The notes under the pieces: generated by a model
Seen by the model: the letters and a program-made list of their open reading frames with translations, nothing else
Told to the model about the DNA's origin: nothing
Database searches by the model: none
Shown here: piece after piece, positions 1 through 8,739 of the stretch
Numbering within the stretch: position 1 is the stretch's first letter
Layout: each line of letters starts with the position of its first letter
Made by a program: the position numbers and the translations under genes
NCBI RefSeq assembly: GCF_019132845.1
Contig: NZ_JAHSPR010000009.1
Location: forward strand, 56,763 to 120,762
Reading direction: 5' to 3'
DNA length: 64,000 nt
DNA from: Advenella alkanexedens
GTDB lineage: Bacteria; Pseudomonadota; Gammaproteobacteria; Burkholderiales; Burkholderiaceae_B

Positions 1-265
1 GGTTGATGTGGTGGCTGGGGGTGCCGGGGATGCCAACGGTTTGTGTACGCTGGGCATATTGGGCCAAGGCCAGTCCCTGGCCGATGGCAAGATTGAGCAA
101 TTCAAGTTGCTTTCCCGGTGAAATGGCCAAATGCCTGGACCAGTCGATATAGCTGAGTAAACCCTGTACCGGAGACATTGACAGCGTGCCCCTGGCAATA
201 GATGCCTGGAAACGCTGGTCAAGCTGATCCATCGCGGTTTGGGGGTCGTAGGTGTTTTTTACCAT
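1..265 (-). CDS. phaC: PHA synthase, N-terminal part (cut by window edge)
   Basis: The minus strand is open from an ATG at 265 to the left edge, giving 88 residues of an unfinished protein, so it has no closed ORF here. It starts MVKNTYDPQ and contains SPVQGLLSYIDW followed by HLAISPGKQLELL. From memory this pattern (aromatic/Trp-His-Leu then SPGKQ-E-L) matches the short N-terminal domain found before the catalytic part of many polyhydroxyalkanoate synthases. The enzyme would polymerise 3-hydroxyacyl-CoA on carbon-storage granules in the cytoplasm. An AGAGGA ribosome site lies 6 to 7 bases before the ATG. The catalytic lipase-box cysteine lies outside the window, so the call rests on the N-terminal domain only. 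Two phasin-type genes elsewhere in the window fit a PHA-making host. Confidence 0.62.
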   Translation of the reverse strand, partial: MVKNTYDPQTAMDQLDQRFQASIARGTLSMSPVQGLLSYIDWSRHLAISPGKQLELLNLAIGQGLALAQYAQRTQTVGIPGTPSHHIN

Positions 266-396
266 TCAAAAGTCCTCTGGAACAATGGTGCTTTTCGGTG
301 AGAGTGATAGCCACTTATGAAACATGACATCTTTAACTATAGAGTATTGCATTTTTATTGCGATGATATGAATACCCATCATTTTATATTTTTATA

Positions 397-410
397 TTGA
401 TTTGCATCAA
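397..410. promoter_or_regulatory. FNR/Anr-type box between phaC and heme receptor
   Basis: The sequence TTGATTTGCATCAA is a perfect match to the FNR/Anr/DNR consensus TTGAT-N4-ATCAA. It sits between the divergent phaC start (265) and heme receptor start (487). Its centre at 403.5 would place a class II start near 445 for the receptor or near 362 for phaC. The site is read directly; which gene it serves, and that it is bound, is inference. Confidence 0.6.
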
Positions 411-437
411 GGATATTGACATTAATAATAATGCAAA

Positions 438-452
438 TGATAATGATTCTCG
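438..452. promoter_or_regulatory. Fur box upstream of heme receptor
   Basis: TGATAATGATTCTCG matches the 7-1-7 Fur consensus TGATAAT-N-ATTATCA at 12 of 14 arm positions. It lies about 35 bases upstream of the heme receptor ATG, where a repressor would cover the promoter. This fits iron-repressed heme uptake; a Fur protein is encoded at 45262-45714. Confidence 0.75.
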
Positions 453-486
453 TTTTGTTATTTAGAATAATAAGGTAATCATAAAA

Positions 487-2787
487 ATGAAGTATTCAAT
501 TCGATCCCGTTATCAAGGGATACTGATGCTGGCCGGCTTGGTGGCCAACAATCCGGTGTTTGCACAAGTGGCACTTCAAAATGAAAAAATCGTTACTTTG
601 CCACAGGTAAAGGCAATAGCGGTTGAAGCTGAAACACCCCGCGTGGAAAGGATAGACAGCCAAGCATTGCAGAACGCAGGCATTGAAAGCTGGACAGATT
701 TGGGGCAACGTTTGTCACCCGGTGTTAATTTTAATCGTCAGAACAATAGCGTGAATATACGGGGCCTGGATGCCAACCGTATCCGGCTTACCGAGGATGG
801 TGTGCCATTGCCATGGTTAAGCGATGGCAGCCGTGGTGTAAAAGGGGGGCTTGATGCGATTAACTTTGACTCCCTGTCAGCGATTGATATTGTTAAAGGG
901 CCCGGGGCCAATCAAACCAACGCCATGACAGCTGCGGTGGCCTTAACCAGTCTGTCGCCCAGTGATTTGCTGCCAGAAGGGCAGGATATTGGCTTTTTGG
1001 GTAAAACCACCTATTCGGGTCTTGATGACAGTGCGGGCATAGATGTGGCGCTGGCTACCCGGCTGGGTGAAAAAACCCGGATGCTGTTCCAGTATGCCTA
1101 TAAAAAGGGGCATGAAATTAAAAACCAGGCCAGCACCGGCGGTTATGGTGACAACAGGACCAAAGAAGACCCCGCTGATTATCACCGGAATTCGGCTTTA
1201 TTCCGGATTGAGCATGATTTGGCACCCGGGCATCAGCTTGGCCTGGGCGCAAGCCTGTTCCGACTTGACAGGGATATTGACAAGTTAAGCGAGCAAAATA
1301 CATCCACTTATTACATTGGCGATAACCAGTATAAAGAAGAAATCAAGCGTGACCGGATCTGGCTGGATTATGAATACCGGTCTGAACAGGCAGGAGAGGC
1401 ACTTGACCGGTTTTCCATGCTGGCTTACTGGCACAGGACCGACCTGCTTAATGAACAGAATGCCTATCGCCAGCAAGATGCCAGGGGTAATATCATTCCC
1501 CGCGATCCTTACAAATATGGTTTTCCGTCAGGGGAATATAACCGCCATAACAGTGTAGGGCAAAAAGGCTGGGGCCTGAATATGGATGCATCGGGTTATT
1601 GGGGGACAGCACCGTTGCGTTCGCATTGGATGGCAGGTGCAGGATTTACCAGCGACCGTTATCGCCAGCATTCAGGAGGGGTGGATAATTGCCCTGTGGT
1701 TTCACCCATGTTGCCGGCCCCGTTTGGTCCCCGTTCTTGCGAATTTTTGCATACCAACCAGGCTGATGTGCCCCAGGTTAAAAGCAATGACTGGTTTGCG
1801 TATGCCAAAAACACATTTTCATGGGGTAATGGGCAGTACAACTTGACACCTGGCCTGCGTTACGATCATTACGAGCGGAACCCATCAGCGGCTGGCGATT
1901 TTATGAATAATCCCAACGGTGGCCTGGCGCAAATGGATAAACGCAGCGGAGGGCATTTTTCGCCATCCCTGGAATTTACCTGGAATCCTAATGACACGCT
2001 CGCTTTGTTTGCCCGTTATGCGCATGGTTTCAGGGCACCTACCGCCCCCGAGTTGTATATGCAGTTTGGTTCATCGTCCAATTACCTGCGCAAGGGTGAA
2101 GCATCCCTGAAACCGGAAACCAGTCGCGGATGGGAACTGGGTGTTGCCGTGAATACGGAGACGGCAGGTGGATCACTCACTTTCTTTGATCAGCATTATA
2201 AAAATTTTATTGAATCGGGTGTGCCAGTGGCAGCCGATTCCATTTATGCGCAAATGATGCAAAACGGCTTGTATCCATTTGGCGTGTTTACCCATGCCAA
2301 TCTGGATCGTGTCCGTATTTATGGCTTAGAGGCCAGCGCTTACTGGAATATGAATAACCATTGGTATACCCGGGGTTCTGTGGCATGGACGGTGGGCAAA
2401 GACCGCAGTACGGGTGACTACCTGAATTCGGTGGCACCGCTCAAGGGCATCCTGGCACTTGGCTACCAAAGCCAACAGTGGGGCGCTGAAGCCATCTGGA
2501 CAATGGCGGCCAAACGCAACAAGGTCAAGTACCCCGATGCGACCGCGCAGGTGCCTTACCCCGATTTCAAGGCACCCGGTTATGGCACGCTTGACCTGGT
2601 GGCGCACTGGACCCCCGAGGCGGTGAAGGGACTGCGCATTCAGGCCGGCCTGATGAATGCATTTGACAAAAAATACTGGAATGCCCTGAATGTGCCAACG
2701 GCGGGTAGCAGCCGGATTTCCCGCGGCATCGACTATTACACCGAACCGGGACGTCATGCCACGATCTCTGTCAGTTACCAATATTGA
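487..2787 (+). CDS. bhuR: TonB-dependent heme receptor
   Basis: Outer-membrane heme/hemoprotein receptor of 766 residues. Residues 1-26 form a signal peptide ending VFA. The plug domain follows, with IRGLDANRIR at 91-100, then a 22-strand-type barrel. The FRAP motif typical of heme receptors of the HmuR/BhuR class is at 515-518, followed by PTAPEL. The C-terminus ends in an aromatic residue (VSYQY), as outer-membrane barrels do. It opens a five-gene operon with the heme ABC transporter and a HmuS-type protein. Unlike Bordetella BhuR there is no obvious N-terminal signalling extension before the plug, and no hurI/hurR sigma/anti-sigma pair precedes it; instead a Fur-type and an FNR-type box lie upstream. 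The symbol is given by operon similarity; hmuR/phuR are equivalent names. Confidence 0.9.
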   Translation: MKYSIRSRYQGILMLAGLVANNPVFAQVALQNEKIVTLPQVKAIAVEAETPRVERIDSQALQNAGIESWTDLGQRLSPGVNFNRQNNSVNIRGLDANRIRLTEDGVPLPWLSDGSRGVKGGLDAINFDSLSAIDIVKGPGANQTNAMTAAVALTSLSPSDLLPEGQDIGFLGKTTYSGLDDSAGIDVALATRLGEKTRMLFQYAYKKGHEIKNQASTGGYGDNRTKEDPADYHRNSALFRIEHDLAPGHQLGLGASLFRLDRDIDKLSEQNTSTYYIGDNQYKEEIKRDRIWLDYEYRSEQAGEALDRFSMLAYWHRTDLLNEQNAYRQQDARGNIIPRDPYKYGFPSGEYNRHNSVGQKGWGLNMDASGYWGTAPLRSHWMAGAGFTSDRYRQHSGGVDNCPVVSPMLPAPFGPRSCEFLHTNQADVPQVKSNDWFAYAKNTFSWGNGQYNLTPGLRYDHYERNPSAAGDFMNNPNGGLAQMDKRSGGHFSPSLEFTWNPNDTLALFARYAHGFRAPTAPELYMQFGSSSNYLRKGEASLKPETSRGWELGVAVNTETAGGSLTFFDQHYKNFIESGVPVAADSIYAQMMQNGLYPFGVFTHANLDRVRIYGLEASAYWNMNNHWYTRGSVAWTVGKDRSTGDYLNSVAPLKGILALGYQSQQWGAEAIWTMAAKRNKVKYPDATAQVPYPDFKAPGYGTLDLVAHWTPEAVKGLRIQAGLMNAFDKKYWNALNVPTAGSSRISRGIDYYTEPGRHATISVSYQY

Positions 2788-2825
2788 TAACCATACTCAT
2801 GTTAATTATTTTAAGGTAAAAATAT

Positions 2826-3863
2826 ATGAATTTATCATTTGAATCTTTGCGCACTCAATGTGAGCGCCTGCTGGAGCAGGAACCCAAGTTGCGAATCCGC
2901 AATGTGGCAGAGCGCCTGAATGTCAGTGAAATGCAGTTGCTGGCCGCTCAATGCTGCGATGCCGAAGCGGTTTATCTGGGTACCGATATCAAGGAGATTT
3001 TTAAACAGCTGGACACCTTGGGCGAGGTGATGGTCTTGACCCGCAATGAATGGTGCGTGCATGAGCGGCATGGCCTGTTTGAAGATATCCAGGTGGGCAA
3101 GGCCTCTATTGGCATCGTCCTGGGGCCGGATATTGATTTACGGATGTTTTTTGCCTGCTGGAAAACGGCCTGGGCAGTCAGGCAGAACGGGCGGTTCAGT
3201 ATCCAGTTTTTTGATGAAACCGGTATGGCGATTCATAAGGTTTACGGCACTGAAAAGACAGACAGGCAGGCTTATGAGGCGTTGGTAGCGCGTTTCAGGA
3301 CCGATTTGGTACAGGTACCGGCCGTCACGGCGCCCGAGCCCGGGCAAACCGGTCTTTCTGAGCAGGCTCCGGACCAGTTGCGCGATGACTGGTTGGGTAT
3401 GAAAGATACCCATGCGTTTTTTCCTTTATTAAAAAAATGGAATGTCTCCCGCATGACCGCCTTGCAGGCGGCGGGCGATGACTTGGCCCAGCAGGTGGAT
3501 CATGATGCCGTTGAACGGATGTTGCAACTCAGTGTAGAACAGGAAATCCCGATCATGTGCTTTACCGGCAACCGGGGAATGGTGCAGATCCATTCCGGCG
3601 TGATCCATAAATTGTTGCGTACAGGCCCTTGGTTCAATATTCTGGATGAGAAATTCAACTTGCATTTAAATACATCCGCCATTAATTCTGTGTGGGTGGT
3701 GAACAAGCCAACCACCGATGGATGGGTGACATCTCTTGAGGTTTATGAAAAATCCGGTGAACTGATCGTGCAGTTTTTTGGCGTGCGCAAACCGGGTATC
3801 CCCGAATTGCCAGCCTGGCGTAATTTACTGGAATCCTTATGCAAGGAGCCGCTTGCGGCCTGA
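2826..3863 (+). CDS. bhuS: Hemin-degrading/heme-handling protein HmuS type
   Basis: Cytoplasmic protein of 345 residues, the usual length of the HemS/HmuS/PhuS/BhuS family. These proteins accept heme after import and either degrade it or hand it to heme oxygenase. The protein shows the family's two related halves; the N-terminus has the helical segment with RIRNVAERLNVSE. It begins 38 bases after the receptor and ends 7 bases before the next gene, so it is inside the operon. The family call is firm from sequence pattern and context; whether it breaks heme down itself cannot be seen. Confidence 0.88.
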   Translation: MNLSFESLRTQCERLLEQEPKLRIRNVAERLNVSEMQLLAAQCCDAEAVYLGTDIKEIFKQLDTLGEVMVLTRNEWCVHERHGLFEDIQVGKASIGIVLGPDIDLRMFFACWKTAWAVRQNGRFSIQFFDETGMAIHKVYGTEKTDRQAYEALVARFRTDLVQVPAVTAPEPGQTGLSEQAPDQLRDDWLGMKDTHAFFPLLKKWNVSRMTALQAAGDDLAQQVDHDAVERMLQLSVEQEIPIMCFTGNRGMVQIHSGVIHKLLRTGPWFNILDEKFNLHLNTSAINSVWVVNKPTTDGWVTSLEVYEKSGELIVQFFGVRKPGIPELPAWRNLLESLCKEPLAA

Positions 3864-3870
3864 TCCCATC

Positions 3871-4701
3871 ATGAAAAAAATACTGCTGTTTTTATTGGGG
3901 CTGTTTTTTGTACCCATGGCTTTGGCCGCCAATAAAGAACGGGTCATTACCCTGGGTGGTTCGGTGACCGAGATTGTGTATGAGCTGGGGCTGGGTGAGC
4001 GCCTGATTGCCGATGACCTTTCCAGTCTGTATCCCGAGGCAGCCACTCGCCTGCCCCGGGTGGGTTATTATCGTGCCGTACCCGTTGAAGGGGTGGTGGC
4101 CATGCATCCGGACCTGATCCTGGCTTCGGAAAACGCGGGACCCGCGCAGGCATTGGAAAGCATCAGTAAACTGGGTGTTGAGGTTGTCAAGGTATCCGAC
4201 CGCGCCAGCCTGGAATCCCTGTACGAGCGGGTGAGTGAAATTGCCAGGGTTTTATCTGCCGAGGACAAGGGGGATGCGCTTATTGAACAAATCCGTGCCG
4301 CGGTGGCTCGGGCGCAGGCCCGGCCAGGCAAAAACCTGAAGGCGGCCCTGATTATTAACCGGACTGGCACCCTTCAGGCAGCTGGCAGCCATACTGCGGC
4401 TTCCGCCCTGATGTCGTTGGCCGGCTTGAGCAATGTACTGGAACCGGCACAAAAAGGATATAAACCGGTATCGGCAGAAAGCTTGGTGAATTTCGGACCT
4501 GAGCTTATCATTGTCACTGAGGGATCGGTGCAGGCCAGTGGCGGCCTGGAAAAGTTCCTCAGGCATCCTGCCATTGCCACAACACCGGCAGCCATTAACA
4601 AACGGATTGTCGTCATGGATGATCTTCTCGCCCTGGGTCTGGGGCCACGTGTCGCCCAGGCTATTGAACAACTTAAACTGGCATCAAATGCAGCACAGTA
4701 G
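3871..4701 (+). CDS. bhuT: Heme ABC transporter periplasmic binding protein
   Basis: Periplasmic heme-binding protein of 276 residues, of the class III (FepB/BtuF/ShuT-like) binding proteins. The ATG at 3871 is chosen although the frame is open further upstream, because it starts a clean signal peptide (MKKILLFLLGLFF then ALA near residue 19) and sits 7 bases after the bhuS stop. The mature protein begins with the family pattern RVITLGGSVTEIVYELG. It passes heme from the outer-membrane receptor to the permease. Its 3' end overlaps the permease start by 14 bases. Confidence 0.88.
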   Translation: MKKILLFLLGLFFVPMALAANKERVITLGGSVTEIVYELGLGERLIADDLSSLYPEAATRLPRVGYYRAVPVEGVVAMHPDLILASENAGPAQALESISKLGVEVVKVSDRASLESLYERVSEIARVLSAEDKGDALIEQIRAAVARAQARPGKNLKAALIINRTGTLQAAGSHTAASALMSLAGLSNVLEPAQKGYKPVSAESLVNFGPELIIVTEGSVQASGGLEKFLRHPAIATTPAAINKRIVVMDDLLALGLGPRVAQAIEQLKLASNAAQ

Positions 4702-5701
4702 TCATTACCGGAAAAACCTGTTTTCAGTCCGCATTATTTTTGTTTTGGCCCTACTGGTGGTGATCAGCCTGATCGGGTCTGCCAGCAGTGGCGCGGTTGC
4801 CATTCCTTTTGCGGATATTCCCGCTTTGCTATGGGGGCAGGTACCCGAAAGCCAGCGCCTGATGCAGGCCGTGCTGCTTGATATCCGCCTGCCACGCGTC
4901 CTCTTTGGCCTGGTGGCGGGAGCCGCGCTGGCCCTGTCGGGAGTGGTCATGCAGGCCCTGTTCAGGAATCCGCTGGCAGAGCCCGGTCTGATTGGCGTTT
5001 CGTCCGGGGCAGCCTTGGGGGCCGTACTGGTTATTGTGTTGGCCAACACCGGCTTCTGGGGTATTGCCCTGGCGGCATTTGCCGGCAGTCTGCTTTGTAC
5101 CTGGCTGGCCTATTGGGTAGGGTGCCGTTTTCCCGGGGTGGCGGGTCTGTTGCTGGCGGGTATTGCGATTAATGCCATTACCGGCAGCCTTATCGGCCTG
5201 CTCAGTTATATAGCCACCGATAACGAACTGCGGGACCTGACCTTCTGGAGCATGGGCAGCCTGGCGGCTGCGTCCTGGTCTACACTGGGTTTTATGCTGC
5301 CCTGGACGGTCGTTCTTTCCGTTTATGCCGTCCGGCAATGGAAAGCCCTGAATGCCTTGCTGCTCGGAGAGCGGGAAGTGGAGCATCTGGGTTTTTCCAT
5401 GCAGGCTTTGCGGCGCCGGCTGATTGTTTGTGTGGCCCTGTTGATTGGTCCGCTGGTGGCGGTTACGGGGGGCATTGGTTTTGTGGGGCTGGTCGTGCCG
5501 CATATTATGCGGATGGTTATTGGTGCCAATCATCGTTATCTGTTGCCGGCTTCCTTTTTGGGGGGCGGCCTGGCCCTGATTTGGGCTGACTGGGTGGCCC
5601 GTACCATTATCCTGCCTTCAGAACTGCCCATTGGGCTGGTGACCAGCCTGATTGGCGGCCCGTTTTTTCTCTGGCTATTGATTCGCCAGATCAAGAGGTA
5701 A
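4688..5701 (+). CDS. bhuU: Heme ABC transporter permease
   Basis: Inner-membrane permease of the FecCD family, 337 residues, rich in long hydrophobic segments (about ten). Conserved FecCD stretches are visible: LPRVLFGLVAGAALALSG, FRNPLAEPGLIGVSSGAALG and the cytoplasmic GGIGFVGLVVPHI. The frame is open back to 4511, but the ATG at 4688 gives the normal N-terminus and overlaps bhuT by 14 bases, suggesting translational coupling. It forms the channel for heme import with the ATPase encoded 2 bases downstream. Confidence 0.9.
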   Translation: MQHSSHYRKNLFSVRIIFVLALLVVISLIGSASSGAVAIPFADIPALLWGQVPESQRLMQAVLLDIRLPRVLFGLVAGAALALSGVVMQALFRNPLAEPGLIGVSSGAALGAVLVIVLANTGFWGIALAAFAGSLLCTWLAYWVGCRFPGVAGLLLAGIAINAITGSLIGLLSYIATDNELRDLTFWSMGSLAAASWSTLGFMLPWTVVLSVYAVRQWKALNALLLGEREVEHLGFSMQALRRRLIVCVALLIGPLVAVTGGIGFVGLVVPHIMRMVIGANHRYLLPASFLGGGLALIWADWVARTIILPSELPIGLVTSLIGGPFFLWLLIRQIKR

Positions 5702-5703
5702 TA

Positions 5704-6516
5704 ATGACAAGTGCCATGAAAGGTAAGTCGCTGCGTGTTTATCGGCAGCAACGACGTATTCTTGATAATGTTTCCCTTTCCATTGAAAGCGGGCAGGTAC
5801 TGGCTTTGCTGGGTGCCAATGGTGCCGGCAAGTCAACGCTGCTGTCGGTGTTGGCCGGTGAAATGAAGCAGGGACTGACTGCGCATGAGCGCATGGCCGT
5901 TACCCTTAACGGGACGGATATTTCCAGCTTGAGCGCGACCGAATGCGCCCGGCGGCGAGCTGTATTGCCGCAAAATGCCTCGCTGACCTTTGATATGAGC
6001 GTGCTGGAAATTATTGAAATGGGCATGTACCCGTTTGCAGGGATAACGCAGGAACAGGCCACGACTTTGCTTGAGCAGGCCCTGCAATGGGCCGATGTGC
6101 AGAGTTTACAAATGCGTAACTACCAGACCCTTTCTGGCGGAGAGCGGCAGCGGGTCCAGTTTGCCCGAGTGCTGGTGCAGTTGCTGGCCCTACGTGAACA
6201 GGACACGGCGGCCCGTTATGTCTTGCTGGATGAACCCACGTCAAGCCTGGACCCCAAACACCAGCAGCAATTATTAAGGACCCTGGGCAAGCTGGCCCGC
6301 CAGGAAAACATCGGTGTGCTTATTATTTTGCATGACCTGAATCTTGCCGCCCGTTATTGTGACCGGCTTGCCCTGCTATGCGAGGGCAGGCTGATTGCCT
6401 GCGATACCCCCGAAAAAGTGCTGACCCGAGAGAATCTGCATGCGGTGTATGGCATTTACGGGCAGGCCATTGCCCATCCACTGGTGCCAGGTAAACAGCT
6501 GGTAATCTGGGAGTAA
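5704..6516 (+). CDS. bhuV: Heme ABC transporter ATP-binding protein
   Basis: ATPase of 270 residues driving heme import. Walker A GANGAGKST is at 37-45, the signature LSGGERQR near 142, Walker B VLLDEPTSSLD near 173, and the switch histidine in ILHDLN. The N-terminus lacks the usual beta-strand start before residue 10 but otherwise has full HmuV length. It starts 2 bases after the permease stop and is the last gene of the operon; an 84-base gap with no recognisable terminator separates it from azlC. Confidence 0.9.
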   Translation: MTSAMKGKSLRVYRQQRRILDNVSLSIESGQVLALLGANGAGKSTLLSVLAGEMKQGLTAHERMAVTLNGTDISSLSATECARRRAVLPQNASLTFDMSVLEIIEMGMYPFAGITQEQATTLLEQALQWADVQSLQMRNYQTLSGGERQRVQFARVLVQLLALREQDTAARYVLLDEPTSSLDPKHQQQLLRTLGKLARQENIGVLIILHDLNLAARYCDRLALLCEGRLIACDTPEKVLTRENLHAVYGIYGQAIAHPLVPGKQLVIWE

Positions 6517-6600
6517 AACGCTTTTTACGGCAGGCTGTCATGGCAATGGTGTAATATCTCACCTTTTTCCTGAAGCAAACTAACAAAAGCAATCATCAGA

Positions 6601-7296
6601 ATGAGTCAGTTGAATTATTTTGGCCGGGGCCTGCGCGCGGGGCTGCCCATCATGCTGGGCTATATTCCCGTTGCCATGGCGTTTGGCATAGCGGGTGCCA
6701 GCCTGGGTTTAAGTGCCTGGGAGCTCATTGCCACGTCATTGATTGTCTATGCGGGGGCCGGGCAATTTTTTATCCTGGCATCCTTGCAATTGGGCACGCC
6801 GCTGGTGACCATGGTTTTATTGGTGACCTTGCTTAATGCCCGTCATCTTTTGTATGGTCCGATTATTGAAAAATACCTGCCCAAAGGGCTGAAGAATCGT
6901 TTGGTCAAGGCGTTTTACCTCACCGATGAGGTGTTTGCGACCTGTTATGTGGGCATGGGTAAGGTGGAAAATGCGGCCCGTGGCAGTTGGTATATGGGCC
7001 TGGGCATATTGGCCTGGCTGTCCTGGGCTACTGGTACGGCCATTGGTGTGTTTGCCGGTGATGAATTATTAAAGGCTTTTCCGGTGGTTGAAAAAACCCT
7101 GGGGTTTGCCTTGCCGGCCATGTTTGTGGCGGTCACGGTGCAAAGTATTCAACATCATATGTTAAAGGCCATGGCTGCCGGTGTCGTGATTACGATAGGG
7201 GTGGTCTCACTGGGCTTCCCAACCCTGGCCATTCTGGTGGGGGCTTTTGGGGCCTGCCTGTTTTATACGCCCGGAGAAGACAATGCAAAAGTATGA
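6601..7296 (+). CDS. azlC: AzlC-family branched-chain amino acid exporter, large subunit
   Basis: Inner-membrane protein of 231 residues with several hydrophobic segments. It carries AzlC-family stretches GYIPVAMAFGIAG, YAGAGQFFILASL and LLNARHLLYG. AzlC pairs with the small AzlD subunit to export branched-chain or related amino acids. The partner follows with a 14-base overlap. It lies downstream of the heme operon in the same direction but the 84-base gap suggests its own promoter. Substrate cannot be told from sequence. Confidence 0.88.
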   Translation: MSQLNYFGRGLRAGLPIMLGYIPVAMAFGIAGASLGLSAWELIATSLIVYAGAGQFFILASLQLGTPLVTMVLLVTLLNARHLLYGPIIEKYLPKGLKNRLVKAFYLTDEVFATCYVGMGKVENAARGSWYMGLGILAWLSWATGTAIGVFAGDELLKAFPVVEKTLGFALPAMFVAVTVQSIQHHMLKAMAAGVVITIGVVSLGFPTLAILVGAFGACLFYTPGEDNAKV

Positions 7297-7612
7297 ATAT
7301 GTGATTGCCATGGTGGCCATGGGCGTGTTCACTTATTTGATGCGGGCCCTGCCGTTTGTTCTGATGCAGCGCAGCCGCTTGCTGTCACGCCTGAATTCGG
7401 GCCGGTTTGCCATCATGGGACCGGCCTTGCTGGTGTCAACCACTACAGTGGTGCTGTATTCGGGGCTGGCAGAAACCACGTCCTGGCAGGAGGTGGGCGC
7501 TTATGTGCTGGCGGTGCTGATTCTGGTTGGCGTGCTGAAGGCGGCCAAAAACACCGGTCTGGCCATGCTGGTGGGTATGGTGGCTTACGGTTTTCTGATG
7601 TGGCTGGTGTAA
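7283..7612 (+). CDS. azlD: AzlD-family small exporter subunit
   Basis: Small membrane protein of 109 residues with about three to four hydrophobic segments and the family start VIAMVAMGVFTYLMRALPF. The ATG at 7283 is preferred over the longer open frame because it overlaps the azlC end (AzlC stops at 7296), the usual coupled arrangement. It works with AzlC in amino acid efflux. Confidence 0.85.
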   Translation: MQKYEYVIAMVAMGVFTYLMRALPFVLMQRSRLLSRLNSGRFAIMGPALLVSTTTVVLYSGLAETTSWQEVGAYVLAVLILVGVLKAAKNTGLAMLVGMVAYGFLMWLV

Positions 7613-7654
7613 CAGCGGCCCTGGTATGGTAGCAACGTTTAAAAAAGCGGGTTG

Positions 7655-7676
7655 GCAGGGTAAAAAGATACCCTGC
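7655..7676. terminator. Hairpin between convergent azlD and thiG
   Basis: GCAGGGTA and TACCCTGC form an 8-bp perfect stem with a 6-base loop, between the stop of azlD (plus) and the stop of thiG (minus). It has no good U-tract on either side, so it may be an mRNA end structure rather than an intrinsic terminator. Confidence 0.4.
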
Positions 7677-7693
7677 GTTAATCGCTAACGGCA

Positions 7694-8500
7694 TTACAGC
7701 AAAAAAGGTCTGCCGGTTACGGGGGTGGTGGGGGTGGCCATATCTTGTCTGGCCATAATGCCGGCTTCATAAGCCATCCGGCCCGATTGAATGGCCAGTT
7801 TGAACGCTTCGGCCATTTTGACCGGATCATGCGATTGTGCAACGGCGGAATTTAACAGGACTGCATCAAAGCCCAGTTCCATGGCTTTCACCGCATCAAC
7901 CGGGGAGCCAATGCCGGCGTCTACCACCAGCGGCACATTGGGCAGGCGGGCACGCAAGGTTCTTAGGGCAAAGGGGTTAACCAGTCCCTGGCCCGAGCCA
8001 ATGGGGGCGCCCCATGGCATTAAAATGCGGCAACCGGCATCCAGCAGGCGGTTGCAAGTCACCAGGTCATCGGTGCAATATGGAAAAACCTCAAAACCGT
8101 CCTTGACCAGTTGCGTGGCGGCGTTAATGAGTTCAATCGGATCGGGCTGCAAGGTGTAGTCATCACCAATTACTTCAAGTTTGATCCAATTGGTATCAAA
8201 AATTTCCCGTGCCATATGCGACAGGGTAATGGCCTCTCGGGCGGTTTTGCAGCCAGCCGTGTTGGGCAGAAGCCGGGCACCATTTTGTTTGAGTATTTGG
8301 AAAAAAGCATTGGACACCCCGTCGGTCGTGCTTTTGCTCAAGGGATTTTGTCCGGGGGCAAGCTGGCGTTTAAGGCCAACGGTAACCACCTGTGCGCCCG
8401 AGGCGGCGATGGCATCCTGTAAAACCTTGGGTGAGGGGTAGCCGGCTGTGCCAAGAAAAAAACGACTGGACAGCAGGGTATCTGCAATAGTGAATGACAT
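7694..8500 (-). CDS. thiG: Thiazole synthase
   Basis: Cytoplasmic enzyme of 268 residues that builds the thiazole ring of thiamine from deoxyxylulose phosphate, dehydroglycine and ThiS thiocarboxylate. The Schiff-base lysine is recognisable in NWIKLEV (K107). C-terminal phosphate-binding stretches VDAGIGSPVDA and AVLLNSAVA are present. Length is normal for the family. It is the last gene of thiO-thiS-thiG, starting 11 bases after thiS. Confidence 0.94.
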   Translation of the reverse strand: MSFTIADTLLSSRFFLGTAGYPSPKVLQDAIAASGAQVVTVGLKRQLAPGQNPLSKSTTDGVSNAFFQILKQNGARLLPNTAGCKTAREAITLSHMAREIFDTNWIKLEVIGDDYTLQPDPIELINAATQLVKDGFEVFPYCTDDLVTCNRLLDAGCRILMPWGAPIGSGQGLVNPFALRTLRARLPNVPLVVDAGIGSPVDAVKAMELGFDAVLLNSAVAQSHDPVKMAEAFKLAIQSGRMAYEAGIMARQDMATPTTPVTGRPFLL

Positions 8501-8511
8501 ATTATTCCTGC

Positions 8512-8739
8512 TTAGCCACCGGTAATGGGTGAAAAGGTGAAGACGGCATCGTTGGCTTGCAATGTATAGGTTTCACGTGCCGAACGGGAAACGAAAATTT
8601 CATTGACGGCGGTGGCGACGGCGGTTGGGTCAGTTTCCTGATGGGCTTCGGTTTGTAATTGTTCAACCAGGGCGGCCAGTGTAGTGCCCTGTTCAACTGT
8701 GCGCTCAAGACCATTAACTGAAATTGAAATTGTTGTCAT
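8512..8739 (-). CDS. thiS: Sulfur carrier protein ThiS
   Basis: Small ubiquitin-like sulfur carrier of 75 residues ending in the essential GG that is adenylated and thiocarboxylated. It supplies sulfur to ThiG. The start codon overlaps the thiO stop (ATGA), so the two are translationally coupled. The frame also hosts an overlapping shadow ORF, which was ignored. Confidence 0.93.
   Translation of the reverse strand: MTTISISVNGLERTVEQGTTLAALVEQLQTEAHQETDPTAVATAVNEIFVSRSARETYTLQANDAVFTFSPITGG

Noticed and set aside
3778..3870. Longer N-terminus for the heme binding protein
   Set aside because: It would lie inside bhuS and hide the signal peptide that starts at 3871.
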